This document shows positions 7,442 through 16,182 of a stretch of 34,372 nt of DNA, one piece after another. Origin of the DNA: an uncultured Pirellulaceae bacterium (lineage in GTDB: Bacteria > Planctomycetota > Planctomycetia > Pirellulales > Pirellulaceae); the NCBI GenBank assembly GCA_938010615.1, contig CALLUY010000068.1:1-34372 (forward strand). Direction: 5' to 3'. Within the stretch, counting starts at the first letter, position 1. The number at the start of each line of letters is the position of its first letter. The translations under genes and the position numbers were made by a program. The notes under the pieces are model-generated. The model saw only the letters and a list, made by a program, of their open reading frames with translations, was not told where the DNA came from and searched no databases.

Positions 7442-7825
7442 TCAACGCGCAAGCGTTTTTCGCCATCGCCATTCAACATATCCCAATGATGCCACGTAGA
7501 TTCCCTCACCGAGCTTGTGAAGAATTCCGAAGATCGAAATCTCGCTCCAGTGCGAAGCAATAATCGCGACGCAGACGACCAGCCAAGCCATGTTGGCCAG
7601 CGCGAGAATGTTTACCAACAAGATTGGACGAGGATTTCGGGTCGTCACCCAAAGAGAATATCCACCGTAAGCAAGATTTGCGAAACCTACGGCAAGCACG
7701 ATCCACAGCGGCAGACTGTCCCAATAACTAATTAGCTTACAGGCACACAGAATCAGAACTCCGACGACCAGCCCGCCAATGCAGTCGACCCACAGGATGT
7801 TCTTTTTGTTGACACCAAGATTCAT
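7442..7825 (-). CDS. Small four-helix membrane protein of unknown function
   Basis: This is a 127-residue inner-membrane protein. Four hydrophobic segments are visible: about 11-30 (VDCIGGLVVGVLILCACKLI), 38-58 (LPLWIVLAVGFANLAYGGYSL), 66-88 (RPILLVNILALANMAWLVVCVAII), and a weaker one near 97-113. The ends are charged (MNLGVNKKN and EWRWRKTLAR). I recognise the general type (VDxxGGxxVG...GxANLAYG) as a widespread hypothetical family but no function. It lies alone between the DUF1559 gene, to which it converges with a 12-bp gap, and the response regulator gene, which is on the same strand but upstream of it by about 100 bp. Confidence 0.75.
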   Translation of the reverse strand: MNLGVNKKNILWVDCIGGLVVGVLILCACKLISYWDSLPLWIVLAVGFANLAYGGYSLWVTTRNPRPILLVNILALANMAWLVVCVAIIASHWSEISIFGILHKLGEGIYVASLGYVEWRWRKTLAR

Positions 7826-7927
7826 TCTGTCAGACTACGTTGCGATTCCCGCTTTGCAATCCTCTGTGGCAGTGTGTCACGATGCCGGCAAAGACAAAAC
7901 ATCCGTTTGCCGCCAACTTTAGTAGGA

Positions 7928-9319
7928 TCAGGCAGCACGGCTGATGATATCGGCGTTGAGCTTATTGTAGAGTGTTTTCAAGCTGATGCCCAACTGGCGA
8001 GCAGCAGCGGTCTTGTTGCCGTCATGCTGATCGAGCGTTGCGTAGATTGTCTCCATTTCGATCTCTCGAAGTGACTTGCCGGCCAGAGCATCGCTGGATG
8101 CAGCGACTCGTAAGTTTGAAAGCGTCGGCAGATCGTCACAGACGATCGGCAATGTATCGTTAATGATCGCGGCGCGCTCGATCACGTTGGCGAGCTCGCG
8201 AATGTTTCCGCCCCACGAATGGTTTTGCAATTGTTTTAGAGCTTGAGAATCAAAAGGCTCCGCGATTCGAGCGGCTTCGGGTCGGTGACGGACCAAAAGA
8301 TGCTTCGCCAGCTCAGGAATGTCGTCCAGACGATCACGCAATGATGGAAGTTTGACTTCGAAAGTATTGATTCGATACATCAGGTCTTCGCGAAATTCTC
8401 CGTCGGCTACCATCTTCGGCAAATCGCGATGCGTTGCACAAACAATTCGCACGTCGACTGAAAACGGCTCGCTTTCGCCGACACGTTTCACTTCGCCACT
8501 TTCGAGAACCCGAAGCAACGACGCCTGAGTTTGTTTCGGAAGTTCACCAATCTCGTCTAGGAACAATGTTCCTCCATCGGCGACTTCGAACAATCCCTGA
8601 CGATGTTCCGAAGCCCCCGTATAGGCGCCTTTGCAATGTCCGAACAATTCGCTTTCAATCAGATTGTCAGGCAGGGCACCACAGTTGATCGCCACGAAGG
8701 GCTTTTCGCAACGGAGGCTGTTTTCATGAACGCTACGAGCAGCGAGTTCCTTGCCGGTTCCTGTTTCACCTTGAATCAATACGGTTGAATCGGTCGGCGC
8801 GACTTTTGAAATCAGCGCTTTGACTCGCTGCATGGATCGATGGTCACCGATCATTTTCGAACTGCCTTCGACGCGGTCGAGCCGTCTTTGTAGCGCTAAA
8901 ATTTGTCGTTTCAGATCGCGTTGTGCGGCGACGCGCTGGAACAGCGTCTTCAGTTCAACCAGCTTGCACGGTTTTTGCAGATAGTCGAATGCACCAAGGC
9001 GTAGCGCCGACACGGCGGTTTCGGTTGACCCTTTTCCGGTCAACACGATGGCTTCGGTTTCTGGAGCGATCGCTTTGCATTTTTCGATGACTTCGATGCC
9101 ATGCATTCCTGGCATGTCGAGATCCACCAACAGACAATCGTAGATTCCATCCTCAAGTGCAGCGACTGCTTCGGCGCCATCACCACAGACGGTAACTTCG
9201 TGGCCCATCCGCGGTAGTTCAGCAGCGATCAGTTCCTGCAAATGGATCTCATCGTCAGCGAACAGAATTCGCAGCGGTCGAGTCGTAGACTTGCCAGTTG
9301 TTTTTTTGCTAGGCGGCAT
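7928..9319 (-). CDS. NtrC-family sigma-54-dependent response regulator
   Basis: This is a transcription activator that remodels sigma-54 RNA polymerase when phosphorylated; 463 residues. The receiver domain (about 17-130) has acidic residues D22-D23, phospho-acceptor D66 in LLVDLDMPG, T94 and K116. The AAA+ domain (about 155-380) has Walker A GETGTGKE (184-191), the sigma-54 contact loop GAYTGA (231-236, Tyr replacing the usual Phe, a common variant) and Walker B GGTLFLDEIGEL. A Fis-type helix-turn-helix ends the protein (NKTAAARQLGISLKTLYNKL). It is the second gene of a two-component operon and its start overlaps the kinase stop by 11 bp, which implies translational coupling. Its targets are unknown. 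I saw no convincing -24/-12 promoter in the stretches I inspected. Confidence 0.97.
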   Translation of the reverse strand: MPPSKKTTGKSTTRPLRILFADDEIHLQELIAAELPRMGHEVTVCGDGAEAVAALEDGIYDCLLVDLDMPGMHGIEVIEKCKAIAPETEAIVLTGKGSTETAVSALRLGAFDYLQKPCKLVELKTLFQRVAAQRDLKRQILALQRRLDRVEGSSKMIGDHRSMQRVKALISKVAPTDSTVLIQGETGTGKELAARSVHENSLRCEKPFVAINCGALPDNLIESELFGHCKGAYTGASEHRQGLFEVADGGTLFLDEIGELPKQTQASLLRVLESGEVKRVGESEPFSVDVRIVCATHRDLPKMVADGEFREDLMYRINTFEVKLPSLRDRLDDIPELAKHLLVRHRPEAARIAEPFDSQALKQLQNHSWGGNIRELANVIERAAIINDTLPIVCDDLPTLSNLRVAASSDALAGKSLREIEMETIYATLDQHDGNKTAAARQLGISLKTLYNKLNADIISRAA

Positions 9320-10928
9320 AACGAGTAACTTTCTCTTGTTGATTTACCAGTGGCAATGAAATCGTGAACGTCGATCCCGTGCCAGGACCATCACTCTCGG
9401 CTGTAATTTTCCCGAGGTGGTCTTCCACGATTTGGTAGGTAATCGAAAGACCCAAACCGGTTCCTTGTCCGTCACGGCGACGAGTAAAGAACGGTTCGAA
9501 AAGGTGTGTTTTTACGTCTTCGGTCAATCCGCAACCGTTATCCACAACGCGAAGGATAGCTTGGCCGTTTTCCGAGCTGACCGTAATCGATACGGTTCCG
9601 CCGGACTCGACACTGCCGAGTGCGTTGGTGATTAGATTGAGAGCAACCTGTTTGATTTCCTGTGCGTTGACAGTCGCCACGACCGAAGGGTCGGTATCAA
9701 GATGAATGTTTCGATCTCGATATTTACCGAGCGGCTTAACGATGTCGACAACGGAGATGATGATCTCGGAGAGGTTGGAGGGCACTTTTTGGACATCGCC
9801 CATGCGGGAGAAGTCCAGCAAACCGGAAGTGATTTCTTTACAGCGAAACGCTTCTTCCTGAATCCGCGCGAGATACTTTTTCATCTCTTCGATGTCGGAC
9901 TTCAGTGACTCCGGTTCGGCATCTTCTTCCGGATTGAGAATTTCGTGCAAACGCATCTCAAGCGATTCAGCTGACCAAGCGATCGATGCGAGCGGATTGT
10001 TGATCTCATGAGCAACGCCGGCGGCGAGGAATCCGACGCTGGCCATTTTCTCGCTACGAACGACTTCTTTGGTGCGTAGCTGAACTTGGTTGTTGAGATC
10101 GGCTTTGATTTCTTGAAAGTTGTGCGTCATCGCGTTGAGAGCATTGCCCAGTTCCGCGACTTCATCGTCCGAATCGAGCTGTACTCGAAAGTCATAATTA
10201 CCGGCCGCAACATGGCGGGAGCCTTCGATCAACCTTTCCATCGGCAACAGCAAACCGTTGCGGAATCGGTTGAACAGCACCACAATCATTCCGAAGGCGG
10301 CGATGGAAAACAGAATACTAAGCGAAATCCAGGTACGATATTCGGCCTTGGCGTGTTCGGCAAAGTCATGCGTACGCAGCTGCATGAAGACCGGAAGCTC
10401 AGCTGTCGTCGACTGAAGTTCTTCCAACTTTTGTTTCATTCCGCCGAGCATAGGGAAGCGTATCCCCTCTGATGGCGACCAACAGTCCTCGTCCACGATA
10501 CAGCGAATTTCCCGTAGCGAGTTTTCAAACTTGGCAACAAATTCGAACTCACGGGACTTGTCAGCAAATTGCGGATCTTTGATTTTGTGATTCTTCAGCT
10601 GATCATGGTATCGGTCAAGCGATTCCTGCAGCTGGTCGAGCTTCCGCATCAGGCTGTTGGCGTAAATGTCAGAGTCGACCACGGTCGGCATTCCGGCGAA
10701 ATCGACTTTTTTACGATCGACTTTCCAAACGAAGGATCGTAGCTCAGAGACGCGTTCGCTCAAATCGGCAGCCAGCGGCAGTTCTACGGAACGGGCGCGG
10801 ATGTTCTTGGTGAGTTCCCGAAACTTCATCACGCCTTGAAGGCTGACTGCAGACAGGATCAAAACGATCACTGAAAGCACACAGACCCCAAAGTAAACTT
10901 GTGATCGAATGGTTCGAAAATTGAGCAA
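9309..10928 (-). CDS. Membrane histidine kinase (HAMP, HisKA, HATPase)
   Basis: This is the sensor kinase partner of the sigma-54 activator and should autophosphorylate and pass phosphate to D66 of that protein. From the TTG start it has 539 residues: transmembrane helix 1 at about 10-31; an extracytoplasmic helical sensor domain rich in coiled-coil-like Lys/Glu/Leu stretches to about 198; helix 2 at about 200-222; HAMP 220-273; HisKA with GVAHEINNPL (phospho-His about 307); and HATPase_c with NLITNAL, DNGCGL and GTGLGLSI. The frame is open upstream to an ATG at 11063. AAGGAGG at 10941-10935 places the start at TTG 10928 with a 6-nt spacer, and the extra upstream residues are not membrane- or signal-like. 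No PAS domain is present, so sensing is presumably by the periplasmic domain. The signal is unknown. Confidence 0.95.
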   Translation of the reverse strand: MLNFRTIRSQVYFGVCVLSVIVLILSAVSLQGVMKFRELTKNIRARSVELPLAADLSERVSELRSFVWKVDRKKVDFAGMPTVVDSDIYANSLMRKLDQLQESLDRYHDQLKNHKIKDPQFADKSREFEFVAKFENSLREIRCIVDEDCWSPSEGIRFPMLGGMKQKLEELQSTTAELPVFMQLRTHDFAEHAKAEYRTWISLSILFSIAAFGMIVVLFNRFRNGLLLPMERLIEGSRHVAAGNYDFRVQLDSDDEVAELGNALNAMTHNFQEIKADLNNQVQLRTKEVVRSEKMASVGFLAAGVAHEINNPLASIAWSAESLEMRLHEILNPEEDAEPESLKSDIEEMKKYLARIQEEAFRCKEITSGLLDFSRMGDVQKVPSNLSEIIISVVDIVKPLGKYRDRNIHLDTDPSVVATVNAQEIKQVALNLITNALGSVESGGTVSITVSSENGQAILRVVDNGCGLTEDVKTHLFEPFFTRRRDGQGTGLGLSITYQIVEDHLGKITAESDGPGTGSTFTISLPLVNQQEKVTRYAA

Positions 10929-10934
10929 CACCGA

Positions 10935-10941
10935 CCTCCTT
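10935..10941 (-). promoter_or_regulatory. Strong ribosome binding site fixing a TTG start
   Basis: AAGGAGG on the minus strand (10941-10935) lies 6 nt before TTG at 10928 and only 3 nt before the in-frame GTG at 10931. It decides for the TTG start of the histidine kinase over the far upstream ATG at 11063. Confidence 0.75.
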
Positions 10942-11122
10942 GTCGACGAAATTTGTCCGCTGCCGTTTACGTACGAGTTCCAAACCGGTTCAGCATTTTG
11001 TTCTAAGCCGGGGATTTTGCAGCAGTTCGTGAAATAATTACACGGTTCGCGGAGCGGTCGCAAGGCTAGTTTTGACAGCGTTTATAAGGTTCGAGCGGTT
11101 CACAATCCGAAACAGCGCAAAC

Positions 11123-11151
11123 AAAAACGCGGGCCACTGTCGTGACCCACG
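11123..11151 (-). terminator. Rho-independent terminator after the second DUF1559 gene
   Basis: On the minus strand CGTGGGTCAC (11151-11142) pairs with GTGGCCCGCG (11137-11128), a 10-bp stem with two G-T pairs and a 4-nt loop, followed by TTTTTGTTT. It ends the DUF1559 transcript (stop at 11180) and insulates the downstream two-component operon. Confidence 0.85.
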
Positions 11152-11179
11152 TTGATTGAGACTGTTAGCCATCGATAGC

Positions 11180-12229
11180 TTAGAATTCCGTAATGTTGAC
11201 GATTGAACCATCGGAACGATGTCCGAGTTGATAAAAGTTCAAAGCGGCAATATCGCTGCTTATGGCGTGTGTCGAGCCATCACAAAGAGCAAAATTTACG
11301 GTGCCGGGGTGAGCCGATCCGAAGCCAATCTGATGAGCAATCGATACACCAGCACTATCGGCAACTGAATTGTTGTTGTCAGCTACCAAGCCAGCTCCCG
11401 GAACGTACGTTCGCATGGTTGCCCAGTTCGTCGCGGCAAAATAACCGTTGAGACACTGGGGGAAGTCGGCTGAACTTCCAGAGGGCGAGGCGTTAGCAGC
11501 CAGTACAGCTTTTTCACCGAACATGAAGGTGTTGGACGAACCATCTGACAGGGTACCGTACCCAACACGTTGTCCCCTTTGGAAACTGCCATCGCTGGCT
11601 GTGACGTTCCCAGCTTTCGTGATTGGCCCCACCCATGTCTGAGTGTTTTCGGGATAGGTTTCCATACCGACTCCGCGAAGGAAAGGTGCTCCGTCGGTAC
11701 CGCCATGTGCGACGCCAAGTTCATTGGCCAAGCGGTGCCCGGCGTAGAAAGCGGCATAGTCGCCAAGTGCATAGTTAATGTTAGTATCGGTGTCTGTGAA
11801 AGACCGATCTCCGCGTGAAGGGCAAGTAAATGCTGGGACGACACTTTCGTGGAAGACGCCTTGAGAGCCGAAACCCGGGACACCATCTCCACGGTTGCTG
11901 CGTAGTGGAATCAAGTTCCCTTGCTCAATTTGAGCCAAAATCTGAAAGCCCCAACCAATGTTTTCGGTACCGACAACCGTGCGGGCGATGCCGCTTTCTG
12001 GAATCGCCAGAGCTTGAACACCTGATGATGGGAACCGCATTCTTGCAGATTCGAAATTGATCGCAGCAAGGGCGGCTTGCCTCAAGTTGTTCATGCATTC
12101 GGTTCGACGTGCCGCTTCGCGAACCTGTTGAACTGCCGGCAATAGCATGCCAATCAGAATTCCGATGATCGCGATTACGACCAATAGTTCAACAAGTGTA
12201 AATCCGTTTTGATTCTTGATATTCTTCAC
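11180..12229 (-). CDS. DUF1559 pseudopilin-like surface protein
   Basis: This is the second DUF1559 family member of the window, 349 residues from the chosen start. The leader MKNIKNQNG is followed by [18 protein letters not shown]: a textbook prepilin site (Gly at -1, Phe +1, Glu +5) and helix. [21 protein letters not shown] continues the family's conserved N-terminal helix. The closing H-x9-DG motif is [15 protein letters not shown]. The open frame continues 47 codons upstream to an ATG at 12370, but that stretch would put ~55 residues before the prepilin site. A GTG at 12229 with AAAGAGG 8 nt upstream gives the expected short leader. A hairpin terminator follows at 11151-11123. It is a paralogue of the DUF1559 protein at 6446 but clearly diverged in its central region. 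Confidence 0.93.
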   Translation of the reverse strand: MKNIKNQNGFTLVELLVVIAIIGILIGMLLPAVQQVREAARRTECMNNLRQAALAAINFESARMRFPSSGVQALAIPESGIARTVVGTENIGWGFQILAQIEQGNLIPLRSNRGDGVPGFGSQGVFHESVVPAFTCPSRGDRSFTDTDTNINYALGDYAAFYAGHRLANELGVAHGGTDGAPFLRGVGMETYPENTQTWVGPITKAGNVTASDGSFQRGQRVGYGTLSDGSSNTFMFGEKAVLAANASPSGSSADFPQCLNGYFAATNWATMRTYVPGAGLVADNNNSVADSAGVSIAHQIGFGSAHPGTVNFALCDGSTHAISSDIAALNFYQLGHRSDGSIVNITEF

Positions 12230-12576
12230 AGAATAGACCTCTTTCGTAGTGCAGGGGAAAAAACAGCTGAGAAGTGGCAATGGCGGCCAATAGGGTAGGA
12301 TGAACCGCGTCCAAACGCCTTGGAAGAAGAGAGTGGCGTTAGAGAGAATGCGTCGATTACTCGAAATCATTTACCTCTGTCGGACATTGTAGCCGGTACT
12401 CTGTTTTTGAACAGGCCATGCCGTTAAAGGCAACACGGTTATCCGAAACCATGTGTTCTAGCTGACTGAAAACCGTCACAACAAATCAATAGAGATAGTT
12501 GCGCAACCGCGATCAGAATCCCCTGTATGTTAGGCAAGTTGGCAGCGACAGGACCACTGCTTGGTGCGACAACATA
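12230..12576. other. Intergenic region between the phosphatase and DUF1559 genes
   Basis: About 350 bp without a convincing gene. The part next to the DUF1559 gene holds AAAGAGG (its ribosome binding site) and a weak minus-strand promoter candidate, TTGGAC (12314-12309) and TATTGG (12292-12287) with a 16-bp spacer. I see no clear terminator for the phosphatase gene and no repeat. Confidence 0.4.
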
Positions 12577-13875
12577 CTAAAGGTCGACAGATGAACTGCT
12601 CTGACCGTGTTGGTTACGCAGTTGATCCATCAGGAAACTGATACTTCCGCCATAAACACGGACCGCACGAGAAGCGTTACCTTGCTTAAGCGCTGTCTGG
12701 GCATCGGCGACTTGAGCTTTCAGTTGCTTCCAGTCAACTTTCCAATCCTGTTCAACGGCTCCCATCTGCAACTGCTTTAAGATCGCTGCCAATTGCTTGG
12801 CGACTTCGGCGCCGGAACCACAAGTCGTCCTCGTGTAGGGGCCTTTTCCGAACGCTTTTCCTTGAGCAACCGTTTCGCCGCTGGCGGCTCCCATCAAAGT
12901 CCGAATCAGCGCAAAACCTCCGGCAGCCAAAGCGATGATTCCTGGCAAGGAAGCTTGGATCCAATTGCCGCTGACCAAAAAGAACAGGGCCAGCAAAAGA
13001 GACACGCCAAAGATCGCCCACACTAATGGATGAACGGCGTAGTCGGATTTCTTTGAGTTGATTCGAATGGCTTTCGCACTTCCGGAAGTAGCAATATCCG
13101 GTCCAGCGACTTTTGCAATCACCACGGTGATGTTGTCCGGACCGCCACGCAAATTCGCCAAGTCAACCAAAACCTTGACGGCTTCTGCTGGAGGCATGTT
13201 GGACAGGAACGCCGCGATTTCGCCGTCAGAAATAACCGCCGTGAGTCCATCGCTGCACAGTAGAAACTGGTCGCCAACGGCAATCGGAAACGGACCTTCG
13301 AGATCGACTTTGCATTCAGGATATGGGCCGAGCGATCGAGTGATCACGTTCTTCGGAATCTTGCCTTGGGCTTCTTCTTCGGCCGTCAATTGTCCGGCGG
13401 CTTTCATTTCCCAAACCAGACTGTGATCAAACGTAAGTTGTTCAAGTCGATTTTGACGCAAACGATAAACTCGGCTGTCGCCGATATGAGCTGCCACGGC
13501 TCCTTGCGGTAACAGCACCAAGGAACTGAGCGTCGTGCCCATATTGTGGAAGTCTTCGTTTCCCTGTCCCTTACGGTTGACCGCCGTGTTGGCATCAACG
13601 ACTGCCTTCTTAAGCGCTTCGGGTGCGGAAGCTTCGGATGAGCGAGCGTACAGATGCGGGATTTGATCGACCGCCATTTTGCTGGCTAGCTCGCCGGCCG
13701 CATGTGCTCCCATTCCATCGGCGACGACGAAGAGGTGACCTTTCTTCTGCCAAGCTTCCGAAGAGTTGGAAAGCGAAATCGCCAAGTTATCCTGGTTGTT
13801 GGTCCGACGCATGCCGACGTCGCTTGCCGAAGCGACTTCGATGGTTGAGTCCCAGGATGGAGTATCACTGTTCAT
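12577..13875 (-). CDS. PP2C-family Ser/Thr protein phosphatase, membrane-anchored
   Basis: This is a metal-dependent phosphatase that would reverse Ser/Thr kinase signalling; 432 residues. The PP2C/PPM domain fills about 10-258 with the metal ligands in place: D29 (RRTNNQDN), D53 (VVADGMGAH), the GDSRVYRL strand with D133, D209 (LLCSDGL) and D247 (GGPDNITVV). Two hydrophobic helices follow at about 283-330 (WAIFGVSLLLALFFLVSG and LPGIIALAAGGFALIRTLMG). A cytosolic tail of about 100 residues is rich in Gln/Lys/Ala helices (AAILKQLQMG, WKQLKAQVADAQTALKQGN). The tail is unrecognised and may bind a partner. It is transcribed alone and diverges from the PEGA lipoprotein. Planctomycetes carry many Hanks-type kinases, so a specific partner cannot be named. 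Confidence 0.94.
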   Translation of the reverse strand: MNSDTPSWDSTIEVASASDVGMRRTNNQDNLAISLSNSSEAWQKKGHLFVVADGMGAHAAGELASKMAVDQIPHLYARSSEASAPEALKKAVVDANTAVNRKGQGNEDFHNMGTTLSSLVLLPQGAVAAHIGDSRVYRLRQNRLEQLTFDHSLVWEMKAAGQLTAEEEAQGKIPKNVITRSLGPYPECKVDLEGPFPIAVGDQFLLCSDGLTAVISDGEIAAFLSNMPPAEAVKVLVDLANLRGGPDNITVVIAKVAGPDIATSGSAKAIRINSKKSDYAVHPLVWAIFGVSLLLALFFLVSGNWIQASLPGIIALAAGGFALIRTLMGAASGETVAQGKAFGKGPYTRTTCGSGAEVAKQLAAILKQLQMGAVEQDWKVDWKQLKAQVADAQTALKQGNASRAVRVYGGSISFLMDQLRNQHGQSSSSVDL

Positions 13876-14099
13876 ACGCGGTCAGAAGAATGGAGTCTGA
13901 AATAGAGCTGAAGACAAAATGTGCTGGCAAAGCGTATTGCCATCTTAGCCTGAATCGACGCGAAAGTTAACGTCGTGCCCAATACATGCTGAAAATTGGA
14001 CTTTTGTGGTTCGTCGGGTTTCGCTAAACGATCATCGTGGGAATACCGTCAGATCTCTGATCTAACTGCAAGAACCGAATCCAAGTCACAAATACCCCC

Positions 14100-14552
14100 G
14101 TGAATTCTCCCAACTACCGACATTCAACCAACTTGCACAAAGCTGTACTGTCTTTGCTGCTGTTTGCGGTCGTATGCGCCATGGGATGCTCAAGTCGACG
14201 CCTTGTCGTGCGGACTCAGCCGGAAGGAGCGTTTGTGACCGTCGATGGCCATCCGGTTGGATACTCGCCCGTTGCTACGGCTTACACATACGGCGGCACG
14301 CGAGAAATCCAAATTGAAAAAGATGGATACAAAACGGTGAAAGTGAAACAGGATCTTTCTGACCCTTGGTATCTTCGACCGCCAGTAAGCTTCTTCACGG
14401 AGAACTTTTCGCCGGTTGAAATTCGCCATCAACCCGTGCTCGATTTCCAACTGGAGCCCAAGACTCGGATCAATGAAGAGTATCTTTTGCAGCGAGCCAA
14501 CACGCTCAGAAGCAATGTGCAGCGCGGGACAGTGACCGCGCCGGCGAGGTGA
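14100..14552 (+). CDS. PEGA-domain lipoprotein
   Basis: This is an exported lipoprotein of 150 residues. The signal peptide (about 12-29, hydrophobic LSLLLFAVVCAMG) ends at a lipobox with C30 (CAMG|C) and Ser at +2. A PEGA domain follows at about 34-80: RLVVRTQPEGAFVTVDG, then the typical EIQIEKDGYKTVKV strand pair. The remainder (YLRPPVSFFTENFSPVEIR) is as seen in small planctomycete PEGA lipoproteins, whose function is unknown. The start is GTG at 14100 with no good ribosome binding site. A later start would have to be close to the cysteine, so GTG is kept. It diverges from the phosphatase gene and ends just before a heptamer repeat tract. Confidence 0.85.
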   Translation: MNSPNYRHSTNLHKAVLSLLLFAVVCAMGCSSRRLVVRTQPEGAFVTVDGHPVGYSPVATAYTYGGTREIQIEKDGYKTVKVKQDLSDPWYLRPPVSFFTENFSPVEIRHQPVLDFQLEPKTRINEEYLLQRANTLRSNVQRGTVTAPAR

Positions 14553-14557
14553 AAGTT

Positions 14558-14662
14558 GGTTTTCGGTTTTCGGTTTTCGGTGTGCGGTGTGCGGTGTGTG
14601 GTTTCCCAACTCAGTACTCAGTACTCAGTACTCAGTACTCAGTACTCAGTACTCCAAACTCC
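14558..14662. repeat. 105-bp tract of 15 consecutive heptanucleotide units
   Basis: The whole tract keeps period 7 while the unit changes: GGTTTTC x3, GGTGTGC x2, GGTGTGT, GGTTTCC, CAACTCA, GTACTCA x5 (14614-14648), GTACTCC, AAACTCC. Each GTACTCA junction makes the palindrome AGTACT, so the strand can fold on itself. It lies between the convergent lipoprotein and BshC-like genes and supplies the last seven codons and the stop of the latter. It resembles the short tandem heptamer repeats (STRR) described in cyanobacteria. Confidence 0.9.
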
Positions 14663-16182
14663 TCGATTAGGCTTTCTGGAAACAATGCGAAACTGAATTC
14701 GCGTGAGCCAAGAATCTTACAAACCGGAAGGGCCGACTTGGCGAGCCCGATTTTCTTTTGAAGCTCGTTTCGCTGAACGGCCAATGACTCGAACAATTCC
14801 TCATTGAGCCTCGCAATTTCATCGCGCCAAACTTTGCGACTTCCCGACACGGGAGGATTCGCGATCAGTTCACTTTTGCGAATTGCTGTAGCGTCGTCGG
14901 AAACGTGGATCTCCGGATGGAAACGAAGCTGACGAAGTTGAACTTCCAGCTCAGAAACATCTCGCCTGCTCACGTTTTCAAAATCGAAAGGCAACTTCAT
15001 CGTCGCCGTCATGGTCATGAAATCGGGCGGTTCAATTTCGAAAAATCGTCGCATGATTTCATCATTGAGTTGATCGTATTTCGCGCCGCCGATGCCATGC
15101 AGAAAAAGATCGCTTGCGAACAGGCGACTGAACATCGTCGTCGCCAATGCACGAGGGCGGATAAAGACTTCCGATTCAATTTTGTTCAGCGACTGAAACG
15201 AATCTTTGAAGCGATCTCTGTCGAGCGACACCGACCAACCATCCCGGTCGCTCAGCTGGATCGATTTTGCATCGCAACTCAAAAACAGCCGTCTGCGATG
15301 CGGAGCACCATTGGTCCAAATCCAAAACGGAACTTCTTGCCAACGTCCATCCGCTTCGAGTTCTGGAACGGGGTGCGAACGACTTCGAATGCGATGCGTA
15401 CGGCGATAGTCGACAATCGCACTGTTGTAAACCTCTGCAAATCGAGATGATTCAACTGCAATTCGCTCAACGAACATGGCAAACGATTCGGTCGCCGCCA
15501 TTCGGCTGACAGGAAGTTCCAGATTTTCAATCCCATGTCTCTGCTCGATGCGATGGCGTCCCGCAGCAATGGTCGCGGGCAAGCTCATTCGTTCCGATAC
15601 AGAGATGACTTCCGGCCAAAGCGTATCAATCAAGGGAGCTTCCACGACATCGCGAATCGACGAAGCCAATCGCTGTCCGAATGATGCAAACGTCTCGTGG
15701 TCCTTGATGGAACGCATTTCAAATGGCATGGCAACATCTGCGGCATCAAACGCGAATCGTTGCAGACGGACGTTTCCGCCGGAGTCAAATTGCGGGCCAA
15801 GCACGCTAACGTCATCGCACAAATCGTTGTCGACCACCAAGTTGATTGCGGTTGCGCGACAGGAGTTGCTTAACGAACCGAGTGCAAAGTTCTTGAACCA
15901 AACTCCGGGGTGAAACAGGGTCGGTTGATGCCCAGCCATCACGATCGAATCCGGATGAGCAAGCTGGGCCGGCCGGGCAACATCCGAGTATTGCTGCGTG
16001 TACTGAAGTGCGATTCGAGGAATCTCACGTCGCGCGATGTCACGGATCGCCGTCAGTTCACTCGGATAGTTTGACAGAACTTTCTGATTCGATTCGACCA
16101 GTCGCGGACCGTCAGACAACGGCGGCAGTTGCAGCGACTGCCCATGATCTTGTGGGGCACGCAATCGGACGTACTCAGCCAA
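14632..16182 (-). CDS. Conserved protein with BshC-like layout
   Basis: This cytosolic protein of about 516 residues is not firmly identified. Two stretches recall BshC, the cysteine-adding enzyme of bacillithiol synthesis. One is MAGHQPTLFHPGVWFKN, near the position of BshC's TGQQAGLLxGPLYTxYK. The other is IRPRALATTMFSRLFASDLF followed by HGIGGAKYDQ, near BshC's LRP...PTxxYVGGPGExxY. The C-terminal helices (NEELFESLAVQRNELQKK) also suit that fold. Neither bshA nor bshB is in the window, so a different ligase-like role is possible. The frame opens at an ATG (16236), but a TTG at 16182, 8 nt after AAGGA, overlaps the glycosyltransferase stop by 8 bp and is preferred. The last seven residues (GVLSTEY) and the stop come from the GTACTCA repeat, so the original C-terminus has been replaced or trimmed. 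Confidence 0.6.
   Translation of the reverse strand: MAEYVRLRAPQDHGQSLQLPPLSDGPRLVESNQKVLSNYPSELTAIRDIARREIPRIALQYTQQYSDVARPAQLAHPDSIVMAGHQPTLFHPGVWFKNFALGSLSNSCRATAINLVVDNDLCDDVSVLGPQFDSGGNVRLQRFAFDAADVAMPFEMRSIKDHETFASFGQRLASSIRDVVEAPLIDTLWPEVISVSERMSLPATIAAGRHRIEQRHGIENLELPVSRMAATESFAMFVERIAVESSRFAEVYNSAIVDYRRTHRIRSRSHPVPELEADGRWQEVPFWIWTNGAPHRRRLFLSCDAKSIQLSDRDGWSVSLDRDRFKDSFQSLNKIESEVFIRPRALATTMFSRLFASDLFLHGIGGAKYDQLNDEIMRRFFEIEPPDFMTMTATMKLPFDFENVSRRDVSELEVQLRQLRFHPEIHVSDDATAIRKSELIANPPVSGSRKVWRDEIARLNEELFESLAVQRNELQKKIGLAKSALPVCKILGSREFSFALFPESLIEEFGVLSTEY

Noticed and set aside
14607..14662. GTACTCA array as a CRISPR array
   Set aside because: Units are 7 bp with no spacers and no cas genes are nearby; it is a simple tandem repeat.
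14905..15450. 181-codon ORF antisense to the BshC-like gene
   Set aside because: Composition is that of a shadow frame and the opposite strand carries a better-supported protein with a recognised neighbour overlap.
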